64,000 nucleotides of DNA, taken from the NCBI GenBank assembly GCA_029215795.1, contig JARDYH010000002.1:203027810-203091809 (forward strand), read 5' to 3'. The stretch is from Anniella stebbinsi. Lineage: Eukaryota; Chordata; Lepidosauria; Squamata; Anniellidae. This document shows positions 1-10,932 of the stretch, piece by piece; the stretch's first letter is position 1, and each line of letters starts with the position of its first letter. The notes beneath the pieces were generated by a model. The model saw nothing but the letters and a program-made list of their open reading frames with translations. It was not told where the DNA came from and did not search any database. A program made the position numbers and the translations under genes.

Positions 1-221
1 TAATCAAGTGGAGAGGCATGCTCCAAACTCCACCCAAATCCAATACAATTCCAGCTCCAAACCACACTCCTTCCACTCCAACTAACTAAATCCCACAGAG
101 ATCCAAAAAGGAAAGAATGAGAATATATTCTGGGTTTCTACTAAGCCCTCCTCCAGCATAGTGATTGGAGGCTGCAGGAAGTCTTTAACAGGATTGGGTT
201 ATGCATTGATGTAGTGTAAAG

Positions 222-1800
222 TAGGGGTGTGCACGGACCCCCCGGATCGGATCGGGACCCGGATCGGGACCTCCAATTTTGTCCCGGACCGGTTCGGACA
301 AAATCGGAGGCCCCCCGGACCGGATCGAGTCCGATCCCGACCCAAAAATCGTACATTTTTGGATCGGCCGCCATTTTTTTCCCCATAGACTTGCATTGCA
401 ATGCAAGTCTATGAGGAAAAAATGGCGGCGGGTGGGTAAGGGGGGGCCTAACTCCCTCCCCCCCCGGGGCCGTCCACTGTGGACGGCCCCGGCAGGTAAA
501 CCCCCTCCCCCGCGCTCCCTACCCCCCCTGGGGCCGCCCGCTTCCATCCGCTGGCGCCCGCGGGCGCCAGCGGATAGAAGCGGACGGCTCCGGGGGGGGG
601 TAAGCCCCCTTCCCCGCCACTGCTTACCTTCTCGGCCCGTCCGGCGCCGGCGGCTACTACCAGCGGGCTCCGCTGCCTACTCTCGAGTAGCGCGCCGGGT
701 GATGACATCACTCGGCGCGCCACCCTGGAGCAGGCCGCGGAGCCTGCTGGGAGTAGTAGGCGCCGGCGCCGGACGGGAGCCGCTGGGTCGGGCAGGTAAG
801 GGCCCCCCTCCCCCCTCCCCCCTCCGCACGCCCCCTCCTCCCCTCCACGCACCCCCTCCTTACCTTCCCGGCCCGGCGGCTCCCGTCCGGCGCCGGCGCC
901 TACTACTTCCAGCAGGCTCCGCGGCCTGCTCTAGAGTAGCGCGCCGGGTGATGACATCACCCGGCGCGCCACCCTAGAGCAGGCCGCGGAGCCTGCTGGG
1001 AGTAGTAGGCGCCGGCGCCGGACGGGAGCCGCCGGGCCGGGCAGGTAAGGGCCCCCCTCCCCCCTCCCCCCTCCGCGCGCCCCCTCCTCCCTTCCACGCA
1101 CCCCCTCCTTACCTTCCCGGCCCGGCGGCTCCCGTCCGGCGCCGGCGCCTACTACTTCCAGCAGGCTCCGCGGCCTGCTCTAGAGTAGCGCGCCGGGTGA
1201 TGACATCACCCGGCGCGCCACCCTAGAGCAGGCCGCGGAGCCTGCTGGGAGTAGTAGGCGCCGGCGCCGGACGGGAGCCGCCGGGCCGGGCAGGTAAGGG
1301 CCCCCCTCCCCCCTCCCCCCTCCGCGCGCCCCCTCCTCCCCTCCACGCACCCCCTCCTTACCTTCCCGGCCCGGTGGCTCCCGTCCGGCGCCGGCGCCTA
1401 CTACTACCAGCAGGCTCCGCGGCCTGCTCTAGAGTAGCGCGCCGGGTGATGACATCACCCGGCGCGCCACCCTAGAGCAGGCCACGGAGCCTGCTAGTAG
1501 TAGTAGGCGCCGGCGCCGGACGGGAGCCGCCGGGCCGAGAAGGTAAGTGCCCCCCTCCTCCCCCCCCGCTGTCCACTTTCATCGGCGGGCGCCCGCTGGC
1601 GCCCGCCAATGGAAGCGGCGGTGGGCGCCAGTGGGCGCCCGCCGATCCGCCGATCCGCCGAACCGGTTCGGAGCTTTTTCGGACCGGTTCGGATTGGATC
1701 GGCCGATCCAGCTGCGGGATCGGAAATCGGATAATTTATCCGATTTCCCACTGGACCGGACTCGGATCGTGGATCGGGTCCAATCCAGTGCACATCCCTA
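222..1800. mobile_element. hAT-like foldback (non-autonomous) DNA transposon, GC-rich, complete
   Basis: The element begins TAGGGGTGTGCACGG and ends GTGCACATCCCTA, imperfect inverted ends. It is flanked by an exact 8-bp duplication GTGTAAAG at 214-221 and 1801-1808. An 8-bp duplication is typical of hAT-superfamily transposases. No transposase-like ORF is visible, so it would have moved in trans. The outer arms (about 222-440 and 1620-1800) are rich in GGATCGG/CCGATCC words. A small inverted repeat, CTTGCATTGCAATGCAAG, lies near 390-407. The middle holds four GC-rich units (625-1546). Base composition is sharply different from the AT-rich flanks. Confidence 0.85.
625..1546. repeat. Four tandem palindromic units (236-249 bp) with CRE-like centres
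   Basis: Units start with the word TTACCTT near 625, 861, 1110 and 1359, giving periods of 236, 249 and 249 bp. Each unit is itself a palindrome of about 190 bp. Its centre is GGGTGATGACATCACCC (TGACATCA at 703, 952, 1201 and 1450). Each half has a CAGGC/GCCTG-rich stem and a GGCGCCGGCGCC block. Each unit opens with CTTACCT and closes with AGGTAAG (793-800, 1042-1049, 1291-1298, 1541-1547), so donor-like AGGTAAG faces outward on both strands. Units 2 to 4 are nearly identical, suggesting recent internal amplification. Confidence 0.85.
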
Positions 1801-1832
1801 GTGTAAAGCACAATTGGTGGATCAAGCTGTCA

Positions 1833-1852
1833 AACACACACACACACACACA
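1833..1852. repeat. (CA)n microsatellite
   Basis: A short pure CA run just outside the 222-1800 element. Confidence 0.95.
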
Positions 1853-2033
1853 AAGCCTCCCCCCTTTATGGAAGTTTAAAATAATAAACCACTCATTGCC
1901 ACTAATTCTTGGAATTCTTCACACATGAATAGCCACATCCAATCTCCTATTTCAGGGAGTTTCAACTTTCTACCTCTTAAAATAAAAAAGTTACTGGACA
2001 TTATTTTTCTAAGCCCACTGTCAGTTTAAAATG

Positions 2034-2198
2034 CCATAAAATGGAGGTCCGATCCTCCAATTTTTCCAATCCAGATTGGGTCCCATCGGATCAGATCAGA
2101 TGGTTCATAGGATCGGAATCGGAATTGTTTCATTTTATCCTATTTTGGCCGGATCAGATCCGGATTGTGGATTGGATCCAATCTGCTGCACATCCCTA
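2034..2198. mobile_element. Truncated relative of the 222-1800 foldback element
   Basis: One end matches the right arm of the 222-1800 element: GGATCAGATCCGG words, a stretch resembling GGATCGGAATCGGAATT, and the terminus TGCACATCCCTA at 2187-2198. The opposite terminus and the GC-rich core are missing. The word TGGAGGTCCGATCCTCC near 2042-2058 looks like an internal part, so this is an internally deleted or 5'-truncated copy. Confidence 0.65.
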
Positions 2199-2384
2199 GT
2201 AGCCAGACATTCTTTCACACAAGATTGACTAAACAGACTTAAATAGTCCATTGACAAAATACCAAACAATCCTGGCTACAGAATAAACAGACCTGTTTAT
2301 TCTATAACCAAGATTGTTTGGTATTTTGTCAATGGACTATTTAAGACTGTTTAGTCAATCTTGTGTGAAAGAATGTCTGGCTAC
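2199..2384. repeat. Near-perfect 186-bp palindrome (arms about 90 bp)
   Basis: The left arm (from GTAGCCAGACATTC at 2199) is the reverse complement of the right arm (to GAATGTCTGGCTAC at 2384), with only about four mismatches and almost no loop. The word CCATTGACAAAATACCAAAC is in the left arm and its exact complement is in the right. It directly abuts the end of the truncated foldback element at 2198. It could be a MITE, a recent inverted duplication or a hairpin RNA source. No terminal motif assigns it to a superfamily. Confidence 0.9.
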
Positions 2385-3854
2385 CTGTGAAACTAATCAG
2401 TAACACTAAGGTGAAGATTGCCAAGAAAACACATTGAAGACGTGACTTAACTGATGAAGCACGAAATGGTGTAGTACAATCTGGAAATTACCGTTTAAGA
2501 AATTGTTTACGTTTTCTCTATCCAGTTACACTGTATTTTGTATACTTATATATGTATGTAAATTGCTCTGCAGTTTACACATGTTTGTAAACTTATATAT
2601 GTGATTGCATCGCTCTGTAGCTCATACATTTACAGTATTAACAGTGGTTTGAGGGGTTATTCCTACATGCTTAAAGTTGGTAGGAACTGTTATTACAAAT
2701 ATTTAGACTCCTCAATGTGAGTCTTTAAGTGTGTTCAGCATTGAGTACTTCACATTAGATATTACAGGCTTGAATGCTGCTATGTGCTATTAGTGAATCC
2801 ACTTTTGGGTGCTTAGCTATAAGTGAGGGCCACTCTCTTTGTTTTGTAAGGGAAAAGCTCTGGAACAACAGGAGAAGATGGCACTTTGATATTGCAATGC
2901 ACCGCGCCACAGTTAGCGCACATCCCATTATGGTCAGAGTGGACGTCATACGCATTTGTCTGCTGCCTTAGCAAGTTCAGCCATAGAGCCTTACATTAAT
3001 TAAAGGTACACACAGTCCTCTTCCATAGGCTCAGGGTGGATTAGAGGACCTTAAAAAGTAAAAGAAAAAGCTGCATCCACTCCGCTCTCTGATCTGTAAT
3101 TCCCATTAACTCTGATAGGCATCAAAACCAGCACATGATTGATGGAGATATGGTGCAGCCCACAAAGAATCAAACTGCAGAAACTCTTGCAAATTTGAGA
3201 AAGAGAGCAGAGAGTGCAAATAGTACAGAAGATATTAAAGAGAATATTACCATGGCTGTCTTAACATTCAGCCTATGAATGGAATCTACCTCAGAATTAT
3301 GATCGTATGACTATTAGCTCTACTTGCTTTTCTCATTTCCCACAGTCAACATTCTATTGAATCCCCCCGCCTCACCGGGCAAACATTATTGCACAGTTAC
3401 AAGTACTTCAATAGGGAAAGCATACAGTATGAAGTCTCTACTGTAACTAAATAAATGTTATCTTCTACAAAAACACACATACCCCCAAAACCCCGCCAGC
3501 AAATATTGATCCGGAATTGCAGGTTCCTCAGACTTTTCTAAGTCAAAATGAGTTAGTTTAGGTAGGTTCAGAAACGTTAAACATGAGGGATACTTACAAA
3601 ATCATCCCCAACTGATTGTCTCCATGGATCTGGGTTTCAATTTTTCATGGCCTTGTTTGCAGAGCAAGACCAAAGCATGAGTGATCTACCATTCTTTCGT
3701 GTCTGACTTCTAGACTTCATTAGCTGCAATTCCTGCTTTTGCTTTAGAGGTTTACCAATGTGCACAAACACATCAGTGCATTGATTAAAACTACATAAAA
3801 AGTGAATCCTGATGCAATTGTGTACATGGAAATTCAATAAACTTTTAAAAATAG
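2385..3854. other. AT-rich DNA, nothing recognised
   Basis: No ORF with a recognisable domain, no clear terminal repeats and no long microsatellite. It may hold old repeats too decayed to name by eye. Confidence 0.5.
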
Positions 3855-4187
3855 TCAAACATCCATAAGTGGTCTAAGGAGAATAGCCAGATTCAGATAT
3901 TTGGCCACTTGCTCAGTAATAGATGTATTGGTGCCCTGGAGTAAAATAATCGTAAGAGGCTCATGAGAGCGACCAGGGAAACACTGTATAATAGGACATA
4001 GGAGGTCTTTCCTGTCCTCTTGGTAATAGCATCTATTATTCATTGGGGTTTTCTTCAGTCTGCCCTCTAATAGCTTGGAGGGGAGAACATTGAACCTTGC
4101 TAAGGAGAAGGCCTTCCTATATTTAGGGATAGTTAGCCATCCCAAGTATGGCATTCCATCTTTGCTGGAGTGACCTGGTAGACCCAA
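3855..4187 (-). pseudogene. LINE reverse-transcriptase C-terminal remnant
   Basis: The minus-strand frame of 110 codons contains KYRKAFSLARFNVLPSKLLEGR followed later by FPGRS and a VAKYLNLAI-like stretch. This pattern (AFTLARFNVLPSA-LEGR ... PGRS ... QVAKFL) resembles the region after the RT domain in a non-LTR retrotransposon family that I recall as common in reptiles. The usual Cys/His segment between the two blocks looks deleted. Recognition is from memory of the family pattern, so the clade (L2/Rex1/CR1-like) is uncertain. Without the RT domain it is a dead fragment. Confidence 0.5.
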
Positions 4188-4508
4188 TGACTCAGGGGAA
4201 CATGGTCCCCATGCAGCTCCTTGGAGCTCCTGGTGGTCTATGTGGTGGTCTTTTTTTTTTTTAAGGAAGTTTGTTGATGTCTTGAGACTCTACCCACACT
4301 ATTGCCATTTCCCATGCAGTCTGCCATGCAAGAACAGTTCTTTTTTTCTTTTTGTATATGCTGCTGCACAAGGAGAAAATCCATTTTTATGAAAATGCAT
4401 CACCAAAAGGAGGACAAATGAGGAAATGGATTTGCATAAAATGTGAATCATGTTGAAACACACCTCTGTATAGCTGGGGCCCAGGTATGCTTGAGTATGT
4501 CTATGCAA

Positions 4509-4749
4509 ACTTATTCCCTTGTGTCTACATGGACTGTCCAGATCTTGTGAGATTTGCTGGAGCCAGGAGTATTCCACAATACATATGTTCATTATATGCA
4601 AGTGACAGTGCCCTTTGGACACTGGTCCCTGTCCCTGGATCAGCAACTGACTGCTCAGAATACCATTGGTTCGGTTCTAACAATGTCTAATTGGCTTCTT
4701 CAAATCTCACAAGATCTGGACAGTCCATGTAGGCATGGTGAAATAAGTA
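4509..4749. mobile_element. Foldback/MITE-like element with 48-bp inverted arms
   Basis: A 30-base block at 4527-4556, starting ACATGGACTGTCCAG, has its exact reverse complement at 4701-4730. With a few mismatches the arms extend to 4509-4556 and 4701-4749. The spacer (4557-4700) has no coding sign. A related arm (CAGATCTTGTAAGATTTACTGG) occurs near 49186, so this is a dispersed family. No convincing target duplication was seen. Confidence 0.75.
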
Positions 4750-5288
4750 TCAACCACTCATGCCATCCATTGCCCCTCTCTATTGTTTTCTGTCTCTATA
4801 CCCCCACCCCCACCCACAACATTCTGTATCCATGGAGCATGCTCAATCTCCATTGAGCTCTTTCTGGGTCTCCCCACCCATCCATTTTTTTTTCTCCTTT
4901 AAATTTTTTTTGTACTTTTGCACATAGGATTTTCCCAAATCTGCTGATTCCTCACTCCTTCCACGGATGATGCCATTTCGACTATTTAAGGGCCCACAGT
5001 CAAAATTAGTTTGCTATTAGTATATATGATGCCATGCTAGCAGCCATTGGACTCAAATGCCTGCCATATGGATTCCAGTGTTTTCCTGTTTACTTCATCA
5101 TATACTGAAAATGGCTTTTGCTTTGTGATGGAGCAATCTGATAATGGCTTCACCGTGGGGTCAGCTATAATGTTTAACACTGTGTAACAAGATCAATTTT
5201 TGAACTGGGGGGGGGGGGATTCAACCCAAAGTTTCTTGCTCTTCTGTCACTAATTCCTCTGATCCAATACTGACATATCTCTGGTTTA

Positions 5289-5333
<45 letters not shown>

Positions 5334-5889
5334 ATTTCATTGAGGTTTGTAGCAAATAAGAATATTTCACTAGTTTATATCTGCAGCTGCTGAAGAAGGT
5401 CCCAAATTACAACACACTATCATTGCTAGAAGCAGAGACCAGGGTGTACCGTTGTCATTTTTCTCTCCTACGGCAGCAGATAAAGGGGACTTGTTTTCGC
5501 CACTGTTTTTCTCTCCCGCCATTGTTGGAATGCCAGAAGCTTAAAGATAATTATTACAGTCTTCATGCCATGCTTTCTACTGTGGAGATGAGACTCTGGG
5601 GAGTGGTAAGGAAGTAAATGGCGAGGAGGTAAACAGCATAACTGGAATTAGATTAGCTAGAGCAGTATTTATCACTCCAGTCGAATTGCCTGAGAAACTT
5701 GTGTTCTGTTTCATGCAGAGTTCTGGGTAGCTGCAATGAATGAGAAGCGGCCCTGCTCCATTATGCAGCACAATCACCCAGGATGGAGCCGTTGAGTCTT
5801 TAGTCAGGATTTTAACCTTTTGGGGGATTAGGCAAGATTTGAATTGTCTCCTTTAAATTATTATTATTTCCTTGAAGCTGCGTTATTCC
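4750..5889. other. Unassigned AT-rich DNA with simple repeats
   Basis: Contains a pyrimidine/T-rich stretch near 4880-4920, a G run near 5209-5218 and a (CA)n tract at 5290-5329. No supported gene. Confidence 0.5.
5290..5329. repeat. (CA)n microsatellite, about 20 units
   Basis: A pure dinucleotide run. Confidence 0.97.
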
Positions 5890-6298
5890 TAGGGTGGCCA
5901 TTGACGAACGGCCCCAAAAAAGAGGGAATGCATTTCCAAAGGGACAAGATGAGAGGGAATGGATTTGAATAACATCTGCATGTGCTAATTTGTACGCATA
6001 GATCCACATTTAGAAAAAAAAAACCTGGAATATAAGGAGCCGTGCAATGCATCTCACCATAGTGGGGAAACTGAACAGGTGACCTGTGTGCCTGCTCAGG
6101 CTGCTGTCCAGGTACTAACTGTTGACGGACAACTGCAACACCCCTGATGCTCTCCCTTCTTATGGTCCTCTGTCTTTAAACTGGACCTGTCCTGGATAGC
6201 CCTTCAAAGAGCGGAGACCTTCAAATAGAAGAGTGTCCTCTGACAGCCCTTTAAAGAGAGGACTGTCCTCAGTAAAGTAGGTTACATGGCCACCCCTA
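5890..6298 (-). mobile_element. hAT-like MITE, same family as 13068-13445, inverted
   Basis: The ends are TAGGGTGGCCA and TGGCCACCCCTA. Read on the minus strand it matches the element at 13068: GAGGACAGTCCTCT near the end, then GTCCAGTTTAAAGAC, GAAGGGAGA and a GAATGCATTCCCTCTTTT-like block near the other end. This copy is 409 bp, versus 378 bp for the other. The flanks (GTTATTCC and CTATTCAT) do not form a clean 8-bp duplication, so it is older or rearranged. Confidence 0.75.
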
Positions 6299-7012
6299 CT
6301 ATTCATACAAGATTGTTTTTGTCTGTTAATAAATTGTTGCCAACTGCCATGGTTTTCAGAAAGATTTGACTATCCAAATCGATTTATGGATTCAGGAAAA
6401 TGCAGAAAAATGGTGAAGCCCAAAGTCTACTTTGATTGAAACCATCTTAGTGCAAGTGTGAGGCCTACCATAATCTCTCATGGTTATCTCAACAGGTCTA
6501 CCTTGAGGAGAGACCGGGCCATAAGTAAAACATGGGTTGGAAATAATCCAGATTCCGGAAAACTAGAATTACTAGAAAACATGAAGTAGTTTTTTAAACT
6601 TTCCCAAATAAAAGCCTGAACTAAACAAGTAAGTAAAATAAAAGATTCATAACGTGAAATATGTTCCCTACAATTTTAGCTGTTTGGGTGTATTCTCAGT
6701 GTTACTCAAGAGGAGGATCAATTTCAGATTATTTTATGCTTTAAATTTCATACTGAAAACCATTTTCTTCTTTAATAAGTATTACGGCTACAGTCTGAGA
6801 CATAATTATATGGAAGTAAACACCTGTGCAATTTACTTCTCAGTAAAATCATATCGGTTGCATATGAAGTATAAATGATATTTTCCCCTAATTCAGAGAT
6901 TTCCCTAATTCATTATGAATTATAATATTCATTATATTTTGAAAAAGTAACATTCTTTGTTCATGTAAATTCCCAAAATTTGAGTTTGCTGCATCTAGTT
7001 ATTGTGTCTAAA
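6299..7012. other. AT-rich DNA, nothing recognised
   Basis: No domain-bearing ORF or terminal repeats seen. Confidence 0.5.
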
Positions 7013-7140
7013 GGTGCACTCCTATGGATGTTTAGACAGAAAAAAAGTCCTACAACTCCCAAAATTCCCTAGCCAACCTGGCTGGGGAATGCTGGGAGAT
7101 GTAAGACTTTTTTCTGTCTACACATCCATAGGAGTGCACC
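7013..7140. mobile_element. Palindromic MITE, 128 bp
   Basis: The left arm GGTGCACTCCTATGGATG pairs with the right arm CATCCATAGGAGTGCACC. Both continue inward through CAGAAAAAAAGTC / GACTTTTTTCTG and CTCCCAAAATTCCC / GGGGAATGCTGGGAG. Single arms of the same sequence (CAATCCTATGCATGTTT ... AGTCCTGCA) recur at about 26690 and 34312, so the full palindrome and half copies coexist. Confidence 0.8.
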
Positions 7141-8033
7141 CTAAAAAAGTCTAAATCAAGCACTTAGAATTTAAATTCAACTTCCCTTCAAATTCCAAAG
7201 TGTCTTTTAGAAAGATCAGTTCCCAATTATCTCAAGATCTGCAAATAAAAGTATCAAGGGAGATGTTTCATTGAGGAGAAGTTAGTTTTGAAGCATTCTG
7301 CACTTCATTATCCCCCAATCAAGCCATCAAATTCCCTCACCTCTGGAATTCACATTCGTCTGGTTGTCATTTACATGCTTTAATTGGTTACACTGTAGAT
7401 TCTGGCTCAACCCTTATGAACAAAGGGATGTTACTGGCGGTTCATTCACAGTTTTATTCCTTTTTATTCCTTTCGTGTTTTTTTAAGTTGGCTAAGATTC
7501 CCTCCAGATTTCCCTATCATCACCTACACAGCTCTCCCACTGGCTATAAAATACTGCAGCAGCTTGTAGGTAATTGATCAGACAAGTGAACTGTAAAATA
7601 TTCATTTTCTACTTCAACAGCTAGATAATTCTCCCGGGAAGGGGATGAAAATATTGCTTATGCACATCAGGGTCGACAGAGTAATAGCAAGGTTGCTGAT
7701 AAGCAGGGGTCTGCTACAGAGTTCAGGCTTAATTCTGCTCCATGCCAGAGACAAGGAAGCATGTGGTCTCCCCTTTGCCTGCAGCGAGAAGTCTCATTAT
7801 ATACCAAAGCTGAAGGCATCAACACTGATGTGCAAGTCTTGCTGCTGTGGGATTGGTACTTCCTCTTCTAATTAATCAGGTTCCATCTTGGCATGCAAAG
7901 GAACCAATTAACACTTAGCTACTGTAACTGGCCTGCTAAACACCAACATACTAATGGATACAAAAGAAATGGATGGAAAGGTGATAGCAGGAAAGGTGCA
8001 GGATGATTCCGATTTGTCCTTTAAGAACCCCAA
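7141..8033. other. Unassigned AT-rich DNA
   Basis: No repeat or gene recognised. The 76-codon frame at 7645-7875 has no known domain or composition that supports it. Confidence 0.5.
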
Positions 8034-8277
8034 ATTCCTGGAGGAGAAGGCTGTCAATGACTACCAGACCTGATGGCTAAGTGCAACCTCCAGTATCAGA
8101 GGCAGTAAGCCTGTTGCTAGGGAACATGGGTGGGAGGGTGCTGTTGTGTGTCCTTCTTTGTTGGTCCCTGGCTGACAGCTGGTTGGCCACTGTGTGAACA
8201 GAGTGCTGGACTAGATGGACCCTTGGTCTGATCCAGCATGGTTCTTCTTAGGGTCTTCATATGTTCTTATTTCTTAA
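8034..8277 (+). mobile_element. CR1-like LINE 3' end
   Basis: Contains the recurrent words CTGGAGGAGAAGGCT, CTCCAGTATCAGAGGCAG, GGAACATGGGTGGGAGGG, GAGTGCTGGACTAGATGG and TCTGATCCAGCATGG, then a TTCTTAT-rich tail. The copy at 49985-50530 joins this 3' region to coding sequence of a CR1/jockey-type reverse transcriptase, which is how the family is assigned. It is 3' untranslated sequence only. Confidence 0.8.
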
Positions 8278-8523
8278 GCATTTGTCTCTTTCCTTCTAAA
8301 GCCCAAACTGCATGCAAATGGACCTGCTGTAATCATATATCAAAAGTGTTTGTAAGGGATTTTAAAAGTAAGGTGAGATCTCAACCCTCCTTGTGCTCTA
8401 TTGCAAAACTCTCTGTCGACTAGCGAGGCTCATATTGTCCAACTTTCCCTATTTACTGTAGAGAGTAGGCATGTGGAGAATGTTGTTATATAGCTTAGTC
8501 ACTAGGTGTCACTGGACTTCCTT

Positions 8524-8571
8524 TCCTCCTCCTCCTCCTCCTCCTCCTCCTCCTCCTCCTCCTCCTCCTCG
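8524..8571. repeat. (TCC)n microsatellite
   Basis: About 16 uninterrupted trinucleotide units. Confidence 0.97.
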
Positions 8572-10279
8572 ACCTCTAGACAACCTACGTTAATCTGGGC
8601 AGCGTACAAATCTGACCACTCTTGGAAGCATATGAGGAGGCCACTGCCTTATGGTAGGGTTGGCCCTGTTCCTCTAGAATTGTAAGCCAACGGAGAATAA
8701 ATGATTGGAAAGTAAATGAATATGTACTGTACTGTACTGCCAGGCCTTTCCCGAAGTGGACCATGTTATGAGAACAGGGGATTTACAAGCAAGAACCTAT
8801 TTTCATTTGTGACATATTGGAGGGTATGCCAGCTCCAACACTGAAAGTGAGCCTGGTGTGGAGAAAACATGGGCAGGGATGTTGCGCTGGGAGAAGGTAA
8901 GCCACCATAGAAAGGGGGAAGGTTCAGTTTCCCTCATCCACACACCCCTTTTGTTTTTAAAACGAGCCCCTACCCTAACCCTTTTATATGATTGGGGGTA
9001 GACCGAGGTTAAATAAATGTGCCTGCCTTTGTCAAACGTCATTTAGGTCTAAGTTTTCAAATCACTGCCAAGGTACTTTAATTGAAAGTGTTTAAAAGTA
9101 GTCTGCCTACAGGGCAGGAGTGTGGAAAGTAAGGAACAGGCAATTCTTTTCATCTTTATCTCGCTTGGTTGCTATAGCAAAAGGTTGTGGAGGGAATTAG
9201 CAGCAGCTTTTCACTCTGTTTAATGTTGGATATTTCTTATGTAACCTTTCCCAAGTCCAAACTGTACTAATCAGAAAATACATGCCGTCCCTCCATAGGC
9301 TTTCAACTGACGCAAACAGTAGAAAGCAAAGTTTTAAAGATTAATAACAGGATTGCTCCACCTCCACCCCTCATTTCTTCTTGAAGCAACAGAGGACAGG
9401 CATTTGGATTCTTCATCCCCTGGAGTATGATGTCATGTCAGCAAGTATAGAGAAGATGTATTTGAAGTTGCAGGGTTTTTAAAAAGTCAATGGCATGTAT
9501 GCCACAATCGCTATGACCATCGGGGTAAGATAAATGGAAACCCACCATTTTGCAAGTGCATGAGAAATATCACAGTCTATATATACTATACAGATTCTGA
9601 CAAGTAAATTGACCTTCCCTGGATCAGAAATAGTTTGCTCAGTTAAGAACAGAAGCTAGTTCCATGTTTCCTTCCTTATCAGTAAACTACTGATGATTTA
9701 AACCCCGTTCCAATAAAATGATGGCAATCAATCAGTCACACAACTCTGGCTGCTTTCTAACACCAGAGGACACTGGCAGAAGACATTAACTTTGCGGTAT
9801 GGCAAAGAATAGCCTTGTTTTGAGATAAAGTACCCGTTTGGGACCAGTCACATTAGCTATAAAACGCTCTTCATCCCAAGGTCTTCCTGCAAGAACTGCC
9901 ACTCAGTGGAGAAATTCATTTCACCCATCCCCACAATGAAGTGCGTAACTCAAGTTTTCTTGGTACTTGGCATAAATGTGTTTGAGTTTCAGACACAAAA
10001 CTATTGATAAGAAAACTGCTTTCAGGAGTTTTTACAGATTATTAATAGAGTAGGTCACCTGGAAGAGGAGGTCCCACTAAACTCAATGGGACTTGCTTCT
10101 GAATAACCTGCATAAGTTTGCGTTCTAAACTACCACAAAAGCCCTCACAAAAGATCAGTAAAGTCTGCTTGGGATGTTATTTAAACCATTGGGAAAGGAT
10201 TCTTTACAAATGTCTTTTTGTTCCTGTGCTAAAAGCTTAGTGCTAAAAGATGTATTGAAATTCCTACAGGCAATGGCAT
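8572..10279. other. Mostly unassigned AT-rich DNA
   Basis: No gene recognised. Around 10074-10125 there is a short-interspersed-repeat-like stretch (ACTCAATGGGACTTGCTTCTG). The same pattern, in one or other orientation, appears near 19410, 21490, 27330, 44125 and 59540. Confidence 0.5.
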
Positions 10280-10280
10280 C

Positions 10281-10322
<42 letters not shown>
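10280..10322. repeat. (AAT)n microsatellite
   Basis: About 14 trinucleotide units. Confidence 0.97.
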
Positions 10323-10324
<2 letters not shown>

Positions 10325-10932
10325 AATAGTAATAATTATTATGAATGTAATTGACACCACTCTTTGAAGAGTTTAGAACAACTTATTTGTGTTTCTCAGG
10401 GAGTTTCCAGGCCCAACCCTGCCCAGCTGAAGTGGCCTTCAGACCATTATTTAAGTACAAATGGGTGAATCTGTTGGTTTCATTTTCTCTCACATCTGAA
10501 TTTTTCAAATCTCAAATTCTCTTCTGAATATGAAGAATGTTGCCCAGTTTGGTAAATGCTTGTAAAAATTGAACTGAAACAAAATTCTTACCCACTTGCA
10601 CCAAATTGAATAGGTATTGTGCTATTCCGAGCATGGAGAAGACTGTAATGTACCTACTTGCCACATAGCAATTCAAGATGAGGAGCCTGTCAGAAAAAAA
10701 AGAGATGGCAATCCTGATTGAGCATCACAAACATGTTTGAATACACAGGGATTCAAACCCAGACTTTTAAGAACAAAGGAGTCAAAGCCGCGAACCTGGT
10801 GGCCAACCTGTCAGTTTCTGTTTCTCCGCATTCGATTTATTTTAAACTCAAATTCTTTTTGCCCCAAATATGGAGCGCTTCACAAATTTGGGTATATTTT
10901 GTATCAAAGCCAAACTGAAACAAAATTCTCAC

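Noticed and set aside
279..977. A 232-codon plus-strand frame over the first transposon
   Set aside because: It follows GC-rich palindromic transposon DNA, is Pro/Arg-rich, matches no domain and repeats with the units.
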